Part shown: positions 30,631 to 43,400 of the stretch, one piece after another
Numbering within the stretch: the first letter of the stretch is position 1
Layout of the letters: each line of letters opens with the position of its first letter
Origin: Mimachlamys varia
Taxonomy: Eukaryota; Mollusca; Bivalvia; Pectinida; Pectinidae
Assembly: GCA_947623455.1 (NCBI GenBank)
Contig: OX392538.1
Span: 37,060,001-37,124,000 of the forward strand
Direction: 5' to 3'
DNA: 64,000 nucleotides
Program-made: the position numbers and the translations under genes
The notes under the pieces: model-generated
Seen by the model: only the letters and a program-made list of their open reading frames with translations
The model's database searches: none
Told to the model about the DNA's origin: nothing

Positions 30631-33292
30631 CTGTAGAAAGTCATAATGTTATATATAGAGTTGCAAATAATTTATGAATTTCCATTTTCTCCTTTTTGAA
30701 ACAAAAATAAATATGAAAAAATATGTGGTATTGATCAAAAGTAGGCAAAATTATCAAATACCCTTACCCTACCACTTGACATTGACAAAACTGACTGCTG
30801 CGTAATAGAATTCCTGTCTAATATAAGGCCAAGTTCTAAGAACTTATACCTGTATAACCTCTAATACAAACCGACAATTGTTTAAACAACAGACTAATAG
30901 TTTTGGTCCCAGTGACCTTGGGTTTAGACAGCTGGTTTAACTGTATATAATTGAATTAAAATAAAATATTTTTCACACAGTCTCATTGTAATAAGAGTAA
31001 ACTAAGAGTAAATGTACTGGTACAAGTCAGTTTTATAGATATAATCTATATACAATTTTGACTAACTCTACAAACCTGTCCAATTAACATTGCATCTATG
31101 TTTTGAAACTGTCTTTGACCTTCCCAGATGATACTGACACACACTACAGCTTCTTGTTCTCAAGTCAAAGTCCACAATCTTTCCAGTGTTGACACCAATA
31201 AGACCTGAAATTTAAACAATATAAGTTATCTCCCTTTATTTTGTTAACTCCAGGACTCCCAACAACTAAAACTACCCCTTCTCAGTCACAGAGACATGTT
31301 ACAATAAAAATGAATTTATAAAATGTTAAGGAGTATTCATAAACACAGTCTCCCCTCCATTTTATACTTGTAAGCATTTTATGCATATCTGCGATAATAT
31401 TCAACTTTAAGAAAATAAATGTATTGAAGCCAATAATTGAATATCTCGAATATTATTTAGACTTAAACTTTTATTGTAACTCATCCCTCTGCTTGCACAA
31501 TATATTGCAGATCAGATATATATAGTTAGAACACTTCAGACTTAAAACTGCAGACCTGAGTTGGGTCAGACTTAAGCTTGTTCTAATAATAAAACAGCAC
31601 CAGTCTAGGCAGACAAAGCCACGACATATTCAGACTAAATATTCAAGGAATATTTAAGTAACTTGCATAGAAATTGTTGTCAATTAAATGAACAGTGATG
31701 TGTTGGAGCAGTCACAAGATATGCTGGATAACATGCATATAAAAGCCAATTTTTTAGTGAATTGGTGTCATATAGATTACTTTGGGACTTGATCGACTGT
31801 TCCTTTGATTATTGCTTTAGGCCTAATATTTATGAGTTAAACATGCTCCAACATCTTGCCGTGCATTAATTTTCATAATCTACAATACACAATCGAAATA
31901 TGGCAGTTAATGCGCAGTAAAAGGGTGGGCTATGAGAAAATTTCTGACTCGTGTATTTATTAATATAATAAATTTATCGTGTATTTGATGTCACATGACT
32001 CTTTAAAGGGACAGTAATTATAAGTCTGCGTTCTGCGTTATAGGCTGGTTTTTAATTATATAATTAACATCCATGCATCGGGACAACATGTACATTACAG
32101 AGATTGGGCCTGTCTAGACACAACTTGTTAAATAACTAATAATAGGCCTGTATAGAGTCTAACCTAAAGGATATTTCATTTAAAAATAAATGCAAAGTCA
32201 TCACGTAGAGTGATCATGCATGGTTAATTATGTAATTATTTTGTTGTTTTTTTTGGATGTTTGAATATATAGGGTTAAATCGTTCCTCTTATACATGTAT
32301 ATGGACCATAACAACTACATGTATGCAGTTTGTTCATTTGTGTATTTTACCTGGGAACAACTGAGAAGATTTAATTTCAATTTGTCACGGGAAAAAATGT
32401 TACATCCTCATATCATTATTATAAAGGGAGAATATGATAGAAAATAAGGGATGAGTATCTGCTGTTGAAATGAAGATTTGTGTCAGAATACGCTCAAGAT
32501 CTATTCCAAACCTGATTAAATTTAAATGTACATCTGTACTCTCAGAAGATTTTTTGTGCAAACTGCCTAGTTAGGCTTATATACCGTACATATCACAGGG
32601 ACCTGAGAATTTGTTTCAGCCAGTTTTGGACCTTAACTAAGGTGTGTAAAGTAATTTTACACTTTTGGGAGGTTTAGATCTATTTTCGATAAAAATGCTC
32701 CCTCAGGCTTAAATGGTTATAAATGCTAAGGGGTTGAAAGATTTTGATGTCGAAAAAGCGACCCTACCTACATTTCTTTCATCAAAAATCACGTTTTTAG
32801 TTGAGGTATGAAAAAACGCTTGATACCATTGGAAAGATGGATATTTTTTTTTATTTTAGAAACCTCCTAAATGCACACAAATATAACCCCACCCAGAAGT
32901 GTAAAATTAGACTGAACATCTAGTTTAGATCCAAATCTAGTTATTAGCTGTAACAAATTTTCAGGTCCCTGTGCACGTGGTACATGTAGGCCTATATAGC
33001 TGCGCTCTCCATCACGGATAATCCGTTTACATATTATTTAACTATTGTTATATTATTAGTTTGTTACCTTCCTACATGTAAATACACTGTTAAATTGGTG
33101 TCAAAACTTAAGTTTGAAGTTCTTTTTCCTGTGGGGTCCAAGTTGCTGACACAACACTGCTCGGACAAGTTATGTACGTAATGGTAACTTGCATTGCCAT
33201 ACCGTAAATTATCTCGCCAACAAAACCTCAGATTTACCTTTTGCAGCGTGTTTTCCCGAAAAGTACTGTAAACTCAATCTGCAACCACACAT
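30599..33292 (-). CDS. Small spliced gene with partial Mutator-like domain
   Basis: Joining 33292-33238, 31204-31076 and 30630-30599 on the minus strand gives 71 residues. Exon 1 contributes MCGCRLSLQYFSGKHAAK and ends at AAG|GTAAAT. Exon 2 (TTTCAG acceptor, ACAG|GTTTGT donor) holds IGVNTGKIVDFDL, CSVC and KHRCNVNW. The order 'tGKivDf..RsC..C...H.C..Nw.G' matches the zinc-binding block of Mutator-like transposase-derived proteins known in cnidarians and molluscs. Those are several hundred residues long, so this is a small part. A TATA box lies upstream and an AATAAA beyond exon 4. The ATG has weak context; an overlapping 57-codon ORF (33447-33274) begins earlier in better context. It may be a small protein, a decayed gene copy or a long non-coding RNA. 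Confidence 0.45.
30631..31075 (-). other. Putative intron 2
   Basis: Bounded by GT at 31075 and AG at 30631 on the minus strand. AT-rich, nothing else seen. Confidence 0.4.
31076..31204 (-). other. Exon 2 of the small gene, Mutator-like zinc block
   Basis: 129 bp with consensus acceptor and donor. It has one fully open frame of 42 codons plus split codons at both ends. Key residues are Cys-Ser-Val-Cys, then His and Cys in KHRC, then NWT. This is the best-supported exon of the model because its protein resembles a known domain. Confidence 0.6.
31205..32593 (-). other. Putative intron 1, right-hand part; no gene
   Basis: AT-rich sequence with no coding motif on either strand. It includes TTTAAAGGGACAGTAATTAT near 32,000, of the kind often seen in dispersed repeats. 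Confidence 0.4.
32594..32973. mobile_element. 380-bp foldback MITE
   Basis: Terminal inverted repeats at 32594-32620 (CACAGGGACCTGAGAATT...) and 32947-32973 pair at 25 of 27 positions. A second inverted pair lies inside: TAATTTTACACTTTTGGG at 32652-32669 against 32892-32909. There is no coding capacity. Clear target duplications were not found, so the superfamily is open. It sits in the putative first intron of the small gene. Confidence 0.75.
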
Positions 33293-33447
33293 GCACTTCG
33301 TCCGTCAAACCATGGTCTTGGTCTTCTTTGATGGGTGTCGTGTTTCTTTTGTTGATCTGATGCAACTGTGCCGATCTTTTTAATAGTCTCTTTGTTGGCT
33401 AGTCTTCCTTTGAGCCTGATGCAACTCTGGTTTCTTCTGGCTACCAT
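33274..33447 (-). CDS. Basic 57-residue ORF in exon 1 (possible upstream ORF)
   Basis: The ATG at 33447 is in good context (A at -3, G at +4) and is about 50 bases downstream of the TATA box, so it may be the first translated start. The product is very basic (MVARRNQSCIRLKGRLANK..., HQRRPRPWFDGR) and ends at TGA 33274-33276. It overlaps the start of the 71-residue frame by 19 bases in another frame. No family was recognised. It could be a regulatory upstream ORF, or the true N-terminal region of the parent gene after a frameshift. Confidence 0.35.
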   Translation of the reverse strand: MVARRNQSCIRLKGRLANKETIKKIGTVASDQQKKHDTHQRRPRPWFDGRSACVVAD

Positions 33448-33494
33448 ATTTGTTTACCGCGGCTACCTGATCATGACATGTGCTTCCGCATCTA

Positions 33495-33502
33495 TTTTTA
33501 TA
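33495..33502 (-). promoter_or_regulatory. TATA box of the small minus-strand gene
   Basis: TATAAAAA on the minus strand, about 50 bp upstream of the first ATG. It is preceded by an E-box CACGTG (33511-33516) within GTCACGTGAT, and by a TGACGTG site further upstream. Together these look like a compact core promoter. Confidence 0.5.
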
Positions 33503-33582
33503 CGAGCAATCACGTGACTTTTCCGAAACACGTCACCATTACTTGCTCCCGCGTTCAGTGCCGATTCGCAAAAAAAAAATTC
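33503..33582. other. Upstream promoter DNA and junction with module D
   Basis: Contains the E-box and an A-run at about 33,569-33,579 directly before module D begins. If the promoter is real, module D and the satellite lie immediately upstream of it. Confidence 0.4.
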
Positions 33583-34490
33583 TAGGCAACAGAAAAAATG
33601 TAGTCCAGAGACAAGATGTTTATTTGTTTATTTTTATATGTGCTTTAATCGTACCTCTCATTTTATTTTATTTTCATTACGAATTGATTGAAATATCTTT
33701 CCAGTTTTTCCAGAAAAAAATGCCACTCTAATCCAAACTCCTCTGAAGGATAAAATTCTTCTTGCTTAAGGTCCAAAAACTACGCCGTGAATGTAACAAA
33801 TTCTCTTGCTCCTATGAGCAAGGTAGGTTATGTAGTTTCGTGAACAGGTTTCGTCTGTCAAGTAATAGAATCTAACGTATGTAACTTCTTGAAAGGGGAT
33901 TTCTGTGACTTATCTCAAACGTTTTATTTTTGTATCGGACATGTTATAAAATCACGAAATTTGACTGACGGGCATATGATTCCATTTGCATTTCGCATGA
34001 TCATCGACGGAACCTATGAGGAATATTTAGGACCAATGTATCTATCTTTCGGAAATGTCAGTATTTTGTCAGAAGAAGTTTTATTAAAGCTTTCTAGCTG
34101 CGAAATGATACCGGCATGTAAACAGCTGTTGTAAACAAATTAAATGTATTACTTCGCCAGGAACGAACAAGCGCGTACACAACTTACTAAATGATTAGAG
34201 TTTACTAGTTTCATTGAGGTGGTGGGAAGTCAAAATGTAAACATATATGATATGAATAACTTAAGCGCCGTCAAAGAAATCTGGAAAGTGTTTACAGAGG
34301 TATAACGTATAAATTATCTTCTTACAATACAGCTAAATCCTCTCCCACTGCGTTTTATTTAATCAAAGCTGCATGTATTTTCATGAGACAGCTATACCTA
34401 AATAAGACATTAAAACTGTGTAACTTATGTCGATATTTTTACAAACTACATTTTTTAAGGGTTTAACTCAACTGGATTTGTTATCCCAAT
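33583..34490 (+). repeat. Array-associated module, copy D (5'-truncated)
   Basis: Begins at CTAGGCAACAGAAAAAATG, which corresponds to the interior of copy C (about 24,170), so the hairpin end is missing. The body is close to copy C, including the 3' extension GGATTTGTTATCCCAATG. It runs straight into the main 36-bp array. Frames at 33480-33731 and 33889-34134 are not maintained in the other copies. Confidence 0.85.
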
Positions 34491-37400
34491 GTAAAGTGTT
34501 TGTGACCAGTTGTCTCAATCTACTATAAAATGTTTTTGTGACCAGGTACTCAATGTACTATAGAAAGTGTTTGTGACAGGTACATGTACTTCAATGTACT
34601 ATAGAAAGTGTTTGTGACCAGATATCTCAATGTTATACCGCAAGTATTTGTGGCCAGGTTTCTCAATGTACTATAGAATGTGTTTGTGACTAGGTACCTT
34701 AATGTACTATAGAAAGTGTGTTCGACCAGATACCTCAATGTACTATAGAAAATGTATGAGACCAGTTACCTGAATGTGCTATAGAAAGTGTTTGTGACCA
34801 GATACCTCAATGTACTATAAAAAGTGTTTGTGACCAGGTATCTCAATGTACTATAGAAAGTGTTTGTGACCAGATATATCAATGTACTATAGAAAGTGTT
34901 TGTGACCAGATATCTCAATGTACTATAGAAAGTGTTTGTAACCAGATATCTCAATGTACATTATTGTACTATAGAAAGTTTTTGTGACCAGATATCTCAA
35001 TGTACATTATTGTACTATAGAAAGTTTTTGTGACCAGATATATCAATGTACATTATTTTACTATAGAAAGTTTTTGTGACCAGATATCTCAATGTACATT
35101 ATTTACTATAGAAAGTGTTTGTAACCAGATATCTCAATGTACATTATTGTACTATAGAAAGTGTTTGTGACCAGATATCTCAATGTACTGTAGAAAGTGT
35201 TTGTGACCAGGTATCTCAATGTAATATCGTAAGTGTTGGTGACCAGATATCTCAATGTACTATAGAAAGTGTTTGTGACCAGGTATCTCAATGTACTATA
35301 GAAAGTGTTTGTGACCAGATATCTCAATGTACTATAGAAAGTGTTTGTGACCAGATATCTCAATGTACATTATTGTACTATAGAAAGTTTTTGTGACCAG
35401 ATATCTCAATGTACATTATTGTACTATAGACAGTTTTTGTGACCAGATATCTCAATGTACATTATTGTACTATAGACAGTTTTTGTGACCAGATATCTCA
35501 ATGTACATTATTGTACTATAGAAAGTGTTTGTAACCAGATATCTCAATGTACATTATTGTACTATAGAAAGTGTTTGTGACCAGATATCTCAATGTACTG
35601 TAGAAAGTGTTTGTGACCAGGTATCTCAATGTAATATCGTAAGTGTTTGTGACCATTTATTTCAATGTACTATAGAAAGTGTTTTTGACCAGGTATCTCA
35701 ATGTACTATAGAAAGTGTTTGTGACCAGATATCTCAATGTACTATAGAAAGTGTTTGTGACCAGATATCTCAATATACTATAGAAAGTGTTTGTGGCCAG
35801 ATATCTCAATGTACTATAGAAAGTGTTTGTGACCAGATATCTCAATGTACTATAGAAAGTGTTTATGATCAGGTACCTCAATGTACTATAGAAAGTGTTT
35901 GTGACCAGATATCTCAATGTACTATAGAAAGTGTTTATGATCAGGTACCTCAATGTACTATAGAAAGTGTTTGTAACCAGATATCTCAATGTACATTATT
36001 GTACTATAGAAAGTTTTTGAAACCAGATATCTCAATGTACATTATTGTACTATAGAAAGTTTTTGTGACCAGATATCTCAATGTACATTATTGTACTATA
36101 GAAAGTTTTTGTGACCAGATATATCAATGTACATTATTTTACTATAGAAAGTTTTTGTGACCAGATATCTCAATGTACATTATTTACTATAGAAAGTGTT
36201 TGTAACCAGATATCTCAATGTACATTATTGTACTATAGAAAGTGTTTGTGACCAGATATCTCAATGTACTGTAGAAAGTGTTTGTGACCAGGTATCTCAA
36301 TGTAATATCGTAAGTGTTGGTGACCAGATATCTCAATGTACTATAGAAAGTGTTTGTGACCAGGTATCTCAATGTACTATAGAAAGTGTTTGTGACCAGA
36401 TATCTCAATGTACTATAGAAAGTGTTAATGATCAGATACCTTAATGTACTGTAGAAAGTGTTTGTGACCAGGTACCTTAATGTACTATAGAAAGTGTTTG
36501 TGACCAGGTATTTCAATGTACTGTAGAAAGTGTTTGTGACCAGGTATCAAAATGTACTATAGAAAGTGTTTGTGACCAGGTATTTCAATGTACTGTAGAA
36601 AGTGTTTGTGACCAGATATCTCAATGTACTGTAGAAAGTGTTTGTGACCAGATATCTCAATGTACTGTAGAAAGTGTTTGTGACCAGATATCTCAATGTA
36701 CTGTAGAAAGTGCTTGTGACCAGATATCTCAATGTACTGTAGAAAGTGTTTGTGACCAGGTATCTCAATGTACTATAGAAAGTGTTTGTGACCAGATATT
36801 TCAATGTACTGTAGAAAGTGTTTGTGACCAGATATCTCAATCTACATTATTATACTATAGTAAGTGTTTGTGACCAGATATCTCAATGTACTATAGAAAG
36901 TGTTTGTGACCAGATATCTCAATGTACTGTAGAAATTGTTTGTGACCAGGTATCTCAATGTAATATCGTTAGTGTTTGTGACCATTTATTTCAATGTACT
37001 ATAGAAAGTGTTTATGATCATATATCTCAATGTAATATAGAAACTGTTTTGAATATGTATCTCAATGTACTATAGAAAGTGTTTGTGACCAGATATTTCA
37101 ATGTACTGTAGAAAGTGTTTGTGACCAGATATCTCAATCTACATTATTATACTATAGTAAGTGTTTGTGACCAGATACCTCAATGTACTATAAAAAGTGT
37201 TTGTGACCAGATATCTCAATGTACTATAGAAAGTGTTTGTGACCAGATATATCAATGTACTATAGAAAGTGTTTGTGACCAGATATCTCAATGTACTATA
37301 GAAAGTGTTTGTGACCAGATATCTCAATGTACTATAGAAAGTGTTTGTGATCAGGTACCTCAATGTACTATAGAAAGTGTTTGTGACCAGGTATCTCAAT

Positions 37401-40400
37401 GTACTACAGAAAGTGTTTGTGACCAGATATCTCAATGTACTATAGAAAGTGTTTGTGACCAGATATCTCAATGTACTATAGAAAGTGTTTTTCACCAGAT
37501 ATCTCAATGTACTATAGAAAGTGTTTGTGACCAGATATCTCAATGTACTATAGAAAGTGTTTTTGACCAGGTATCTCAATGTACTATAGAAAGTGTTTGT
37601 GACCAGATATCTCAATGTACTATAGAAAGTGTTTGTGACCAGATATCTCAATGTACTATAGAAAGTGTTTGTGACCAGATATCTCAATGTACTATAGAAA
37701 GTGTTTGTGACCAGATATCTCAATGTACTATAGAAAGTGTTTATGATCAGGTACCTCAATGTACTATAGAAAGTGTTTGTGACCAGATATCTCAATGTAC
37801 TATAGAAAGTGTTTGTGACAAGATATCTCAATGTACTATAGAAAGTGTTTATGATCAGATATCTCAATGTACTATAGAAAGTGTTAATGATCAGATACCT
37901 TAATGTACTGTAGAAAGTGTTTGTGACCAGATATCTCAATGTACTGTAGAAAGTGTTTGTGGCCAGGTATTTCAATGTACTGTAGAAAGTGTTTGTGACC
38001 AGGTATCAAAATGTACTATAGAAAGTGTTTGTGACCAGGTATTTCAATGTACTGTAGAAAGTGTTTGTGACCAGATATCTCAATGTACTGTAGAAAGTGT
38101 TTGTGACCAGATATCTCAATGTACTGTAGAAAGTGTTTGTGACCAGATATCTCAATGTACTGTAGAAAGTGTTTGTGACCAGATATCTCAATGTACTGTA
38201 GAAAGTGTTTGTGACCAGGTATCTCAATGTACTGTAGAAAGTGTTTGTGACCAGATATCTCAATCTACATTATTATCCTATAGTAAGTGTTTGTGACCAG
38301 ATATCTCAATGTACTATAGAAAGTGTTTGTGACCAGATATCTCAATGTACTGTAGAAAGTGTTTGTGACCAGGTATCTCAATGTAATATCGTAAGTGTTT
38401 GTGACCAGATATCTCAATGTACTATAGAAAGTGTTTGTGATCAGGTACCTCAATGTACTATAGAAAGTGTTTGTGACCAGGTATCTCAATGTACTACAGA
38501 AAGTGTTTGTGACCAGATATCTCAATGTACTATAGAAAGTGTTTGTGACCAGATATCTCAATGTACTATAGAAAGTGTTTTTCACCAGATATCTCAATGT
38601 ACTATAGAAAGTGTTTGTGACCAGATATCTCAATGTACTATAGAAAGTGTTTTTGACCAGGTATCTCAATGTACTATAGAAAGTGTTTGTGACCAGATAT
38701 CTCAATGTACTATAGAAAGTGTTTGTGACCAGATATCTCAATGTACTATAGAAAGTGTTTGTGACCAGATATCTCAATGTACTATAGAAAGTGTTTGTGA
38801 CCAGATATCTCAATGTACTATAGAAAGTGTTTATGATCAGGTACCTCAATGTACTATAGAAAGTGTTTGTGACCAGATATCTCAATGTACTATAGAAAGT
38901 GTTTGTGACAAGATATCTCAATGTACTATAGAAAGTGTTTATGATCAGATATCTCAATGTACTATAGAAAGTGTTAATGATCAGATACCTTAATGTACTG
39001 TAGAAAGTGTTTGTGACCAGATATCTCAATGTACTGTAGAAAGTGTTTGTGGCCAGGTATTTCAATGTACTGTAGAAAGTGTTTGTGACCAGGTATCAAA
39101 ATGTACTATAGAAAGTGTTTGTGACCAGGTATTTCAATGTACTGTAGAAAGTGTTTGTGACCAGATATCTCAATGTACTGTAGAAAGTGTTTGTGACCAG
39201 ATATCTCAATGTACTGTAGAAAGTGTTTGTGACCAGATATCTCAATGTACTGTAGAAAGTGTTTGTGACCAGATATCTCAATGTACTGTAGAAAGTGTTT
39301 GTGACCAGGTATCTCAATGTACTGTAGAAAGTGTTTGTGACCAGATATCTCAATCTACATTATTATCCTATAGTAAGTGTTTGTGACCAGATATCTCAAT
39401 GTACTATAGAAAGTGTTTGTGACCAGATATCTCAATGTACTGTAGAAAGTGTTTGTGACCAGGTATCTCAATGTAATATCGTAAGTGTTTGTGACCATTT
39501 ATTTCAATGTACTATAGAAAGTGTTTATGATCATATATCTCAATGTACTATAGAAACTGTTTTGACCATGTATCTCAATGTACTATAGAAAGTGTTTGTG
39601 ACCAGATATCTCAATCTACATTATTATACTATAGTAAGTGTTTGTGACCAGATACCTCAATGTACTATAAAGAGTGTTTGTGACCAGGTATCTCAATGTA
39701 CTATAGAAAGTGTTTGTGACCAGATATCTCAATGTACTATAGAAAGTGTTTGTAAACAGATATCTCAATGTACATTATTGTACTATAGAAAGTTTTTGTG
39801 ACCAGATATCTCAATGTACATTATTGTACTATAGAAAGTTTTTGTGACCAGATATCTCAATGTACATTATTGTACTATAGAAAGTTTTTGTGACCAGATA
39901 TATCAATGTACATTATTTTACTATAGAAAGTTTTTGTGACCAGATATCTCAATGTACACATTTGTACTATAGAAAGTTTTGGTGACCAGATATATCAATG
40001 TACATTATTTTACTATAGAATGTGTTTGTAACCAGATATCTCAATGTACATTATTGTACTATAGAAAGTGTTTGTGACCAGATATCTCAATGTACTGTAG
40101 AAAGTGTTTGTGACCAGGTATCTCAATGTAATATCGTAAGTGTTGGTGACCAGATATCTCAATGTACTATAAAAAGTGTTTGTGACCAGGTATCTCAATG
40201 TACTATAGAAAGTGTTTGTGACCAGATATCTCAATGTACTATAGAAAGTGTTTGTGACCAGATATCTCAATGTACATTATTGTACTATAGAAAGTTTTTG
40301 TGACCAGATATCTCAATGTACATTATTGTACTATAGACAGTTTTTGTGACCAGATATCTCAATCTACATTATTGTACTATAGAAAGTGTTTGTAACCAGA

Positions 40401-43400
40401 TATCTCAATGTACATTATTGTACTATAGAAAGTGTTTGTGACCAGATATCTCAATGTACTGTAGAAAGTGTTTGTGACCAGGTATCTCAATGTAATATCG
40501 TAAGTGTTTGTGACCATTTATTTCAATGTACTATAGAAAGTGTTTGTGACCAGGTATCTCAATGTACTATAGAAAGTGTTTGTGACCAGATATTTCAATG
40601 TACTATAGAAAGTGTTTGTGACCAGATATCTCAATGTACTATAGAAAGTGTTTATGATCAGGTACCTCAATGTACTATAGAAAGTGTTTGTGACCAGATA
40701 TCTCAATGTACTATAGAAAGTGTTTGTGACAAGATATCTCAATGTACTATAGAAAGTGTTTATGATCAGATATCTCAATGTACTATAGAAAGTGTTTATG
40801 ATCAGGTACCTCAATGTACTATAGAAAGTGTTAATAATCAGATACCTTAATGTACTGTAGAAAGTGTTTGTGACCAGGTACCTTAATGTACTATAGAAAG
40901 TGTTTGTGACCAGGTATTTCAATGTACTGTAGAAAGTGTTTGTGACCAGGTATCAAAATGTACTATAGAAAGTGTTTGTGACCAGGTATTTCAATGTACT
41001 GTAGAAAGTGTTTGTGACCAGATATCTCAATGTACTGTAGAAAGTGTTTGTGACCAGATATCTCAATGTACTGTAGAAAGTGTTTGTGACCAGATATCTC
41101 AATGTACTGTAGAAAGTGTTTGTGACCAGATATCTCAATGTACATTATTGTACTATAGAAAGATTTTGTGACCAGATATATCAATGTACATTATTTTACT
41201 ATAGACAATGTTTGTAACCAGATATCTCAATGTACATTATTGTTCTATAGAAAGTGTTTGTGACCAGATATCTCAATGTACTGTAGAAAGTGTTTGTGAC
41301 CAGGTATCTCAATGTAATATCGTAAGTGTTGGTGACCAGATATCTCAATGTACTATAGAAAGTGTTTGTGACCAGGTATCTCAATGTACTATAGAAAGTG
41401 TTTGTGACAAGATATCTCAATGTACTATAGAAAGTGTTTGTGACCAGATATCTCAATGTACATTATTGTACTATAGAAAGTTTTTGTGACCAGATATCTC
41501 AATGTACATTATTGTACTATAGACAGTTTTTGTGACCAGATATCTCAATCTACATTATTGTACTATAGAAAGTGTTTGTAACCAGATATCTCAATGTACA
41601 TTATTGTACTATAGAAAGTGTTTGTGACCAGATATCTCAATGTACTGTAGAAAGTGTTTGTGACCAGGTATCTCAATGTAATATCGTAAGTGTTTGTGAC
41701 CATTTATTTCAATGTACTATAGAAAGTGTTTGTGACCAGGTATCTCAATGTACTATAGAAAGTGTTTGTGACCAGATATTTCAATGTACTATAGAAAGTG
41801 TTTGTGACCAGATATCTCAATGTACTATAGAAAGTGTTTATGATCAGGTACCTCAATGTACTATAGAAAGTGTTTGTGACCAGATATCTCAATGTACTAT
41901 AGAAAGTGTTTGTGACAAGATATCTCAATGTACTATAGAAAGTGTTTATGATCAGATATCTCAATGTACTATAGAAAGTGTTTATGATCAGGTACCTCAA
42001 TGTACTATAGAAAGTGTTAATAATCAGATACCTTAATGTACTGTAGAAAGTGTTTGTGACCAGGTTCCTTAATGTACTATAGAAAGTGTTTGTGACCAGG
42101 TATTTCAAGTACTATAGAAAGTGTTTGTGACCAGGTATCAAAATGTACTATAGAAAGTGTTTGTGACCAGGTATTTCAATGTACTGTAGAAAGTGTTTGT
42201 GACCAGATATCTCAATGTACTGTAGAAAGTGTTTGTGACCAGATATCTCAATGTACTGTAGAAAGTGTTTGTGACCAGATATCTCAATGTACTGTAGAAA
42301 GTGTTTGTGACCAGATATCTCAATGTACATTATTGTACTATAGAAAGATTTTGTGACCAGATATATCAATGTACATTATTTTACTATAGACAATGTTTGT
42401 AACCAGATATCTCAATGTACATTATTGTACTATAGAAAGTGTTTGTGACCAGATATCTCAATGTACTGTAGAAAGTGTTTGTGACCAGGTATCTCAATGT
42501 AATATCGTAAGTGTTGGTGACCAGATATCTCAATGTACTATAGAAAGTGTTTGTGACCAGGTATCTCAATGTACTATAGAAAGTGTTTGTGACAAGATAT
42601 CTCAATGTACTATAGAAAGTGTTTGTGACCAGATATCTCAATGTACATTATTGTACTATAGAAAGTTTTTGTGACCAGATATCTCAATGTACATTATTGT
42701 ACTATAGACAGTTTTTGTGACCAGATATCTCAATCTACATTATTGTACTATAGAAAGTGTTTGTAACCAGATATCTCAATGTACATTATTGTACTATAGA
42801 AAGTGTTTGTGACCAGATATCTCAATGTACTGTAGAAAGTGTTTGTGACCAGGTATCTCAATGTAATATCGTAAGTGTTTGTGACCATTTATTTCAATGT
42901 ACTATAGAAAGTGTTTGTGACCAGGTATCAAAATGTACTATAGAAAGTGTTTGTGACCAGATATTTCAATGTACTATAGAAAGTGTTTGTGACCAGATAT
43001 CTCAATGTACTATAGAAAGTGTTTGTGACCAGATATCTCAATGTACTATAGAAAGTGTTTATGATCAGGTACCTCAATGTACTATAGAAAGTGTTTGTGA
43101 CCAGATATCTCAATGTACTATAGAAAGTGTTTGTGACAAGATATCTCAATGTACTATAGAAAGTGTTGTGACCAGGTATTTCAATGTACTATAGAAAGTG
43201 TTTGTGACCAGGTATCAAAATGTACTATAGAAAGTGTTTGTGACCAGGTATTTCAATGTACTGTAGAATGTGTTTGTGACCAGATATCTCAATGTACTGT
43301 AGAAAGTGTTTGTGACCAGATATCTCAATGTACTGTAGAAAGTGTTTGTGACCGGATATCTCAATGTACTGTAGAAAGTGTTTGTGACCAGATATCTCAA

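Noticed and set aside
33889..34134. 81-codon plus-strand frame in module D
   Set aside because: The corresponding sequence in copies A, B and C is broken, so it is likely a chance frame in a repeat.
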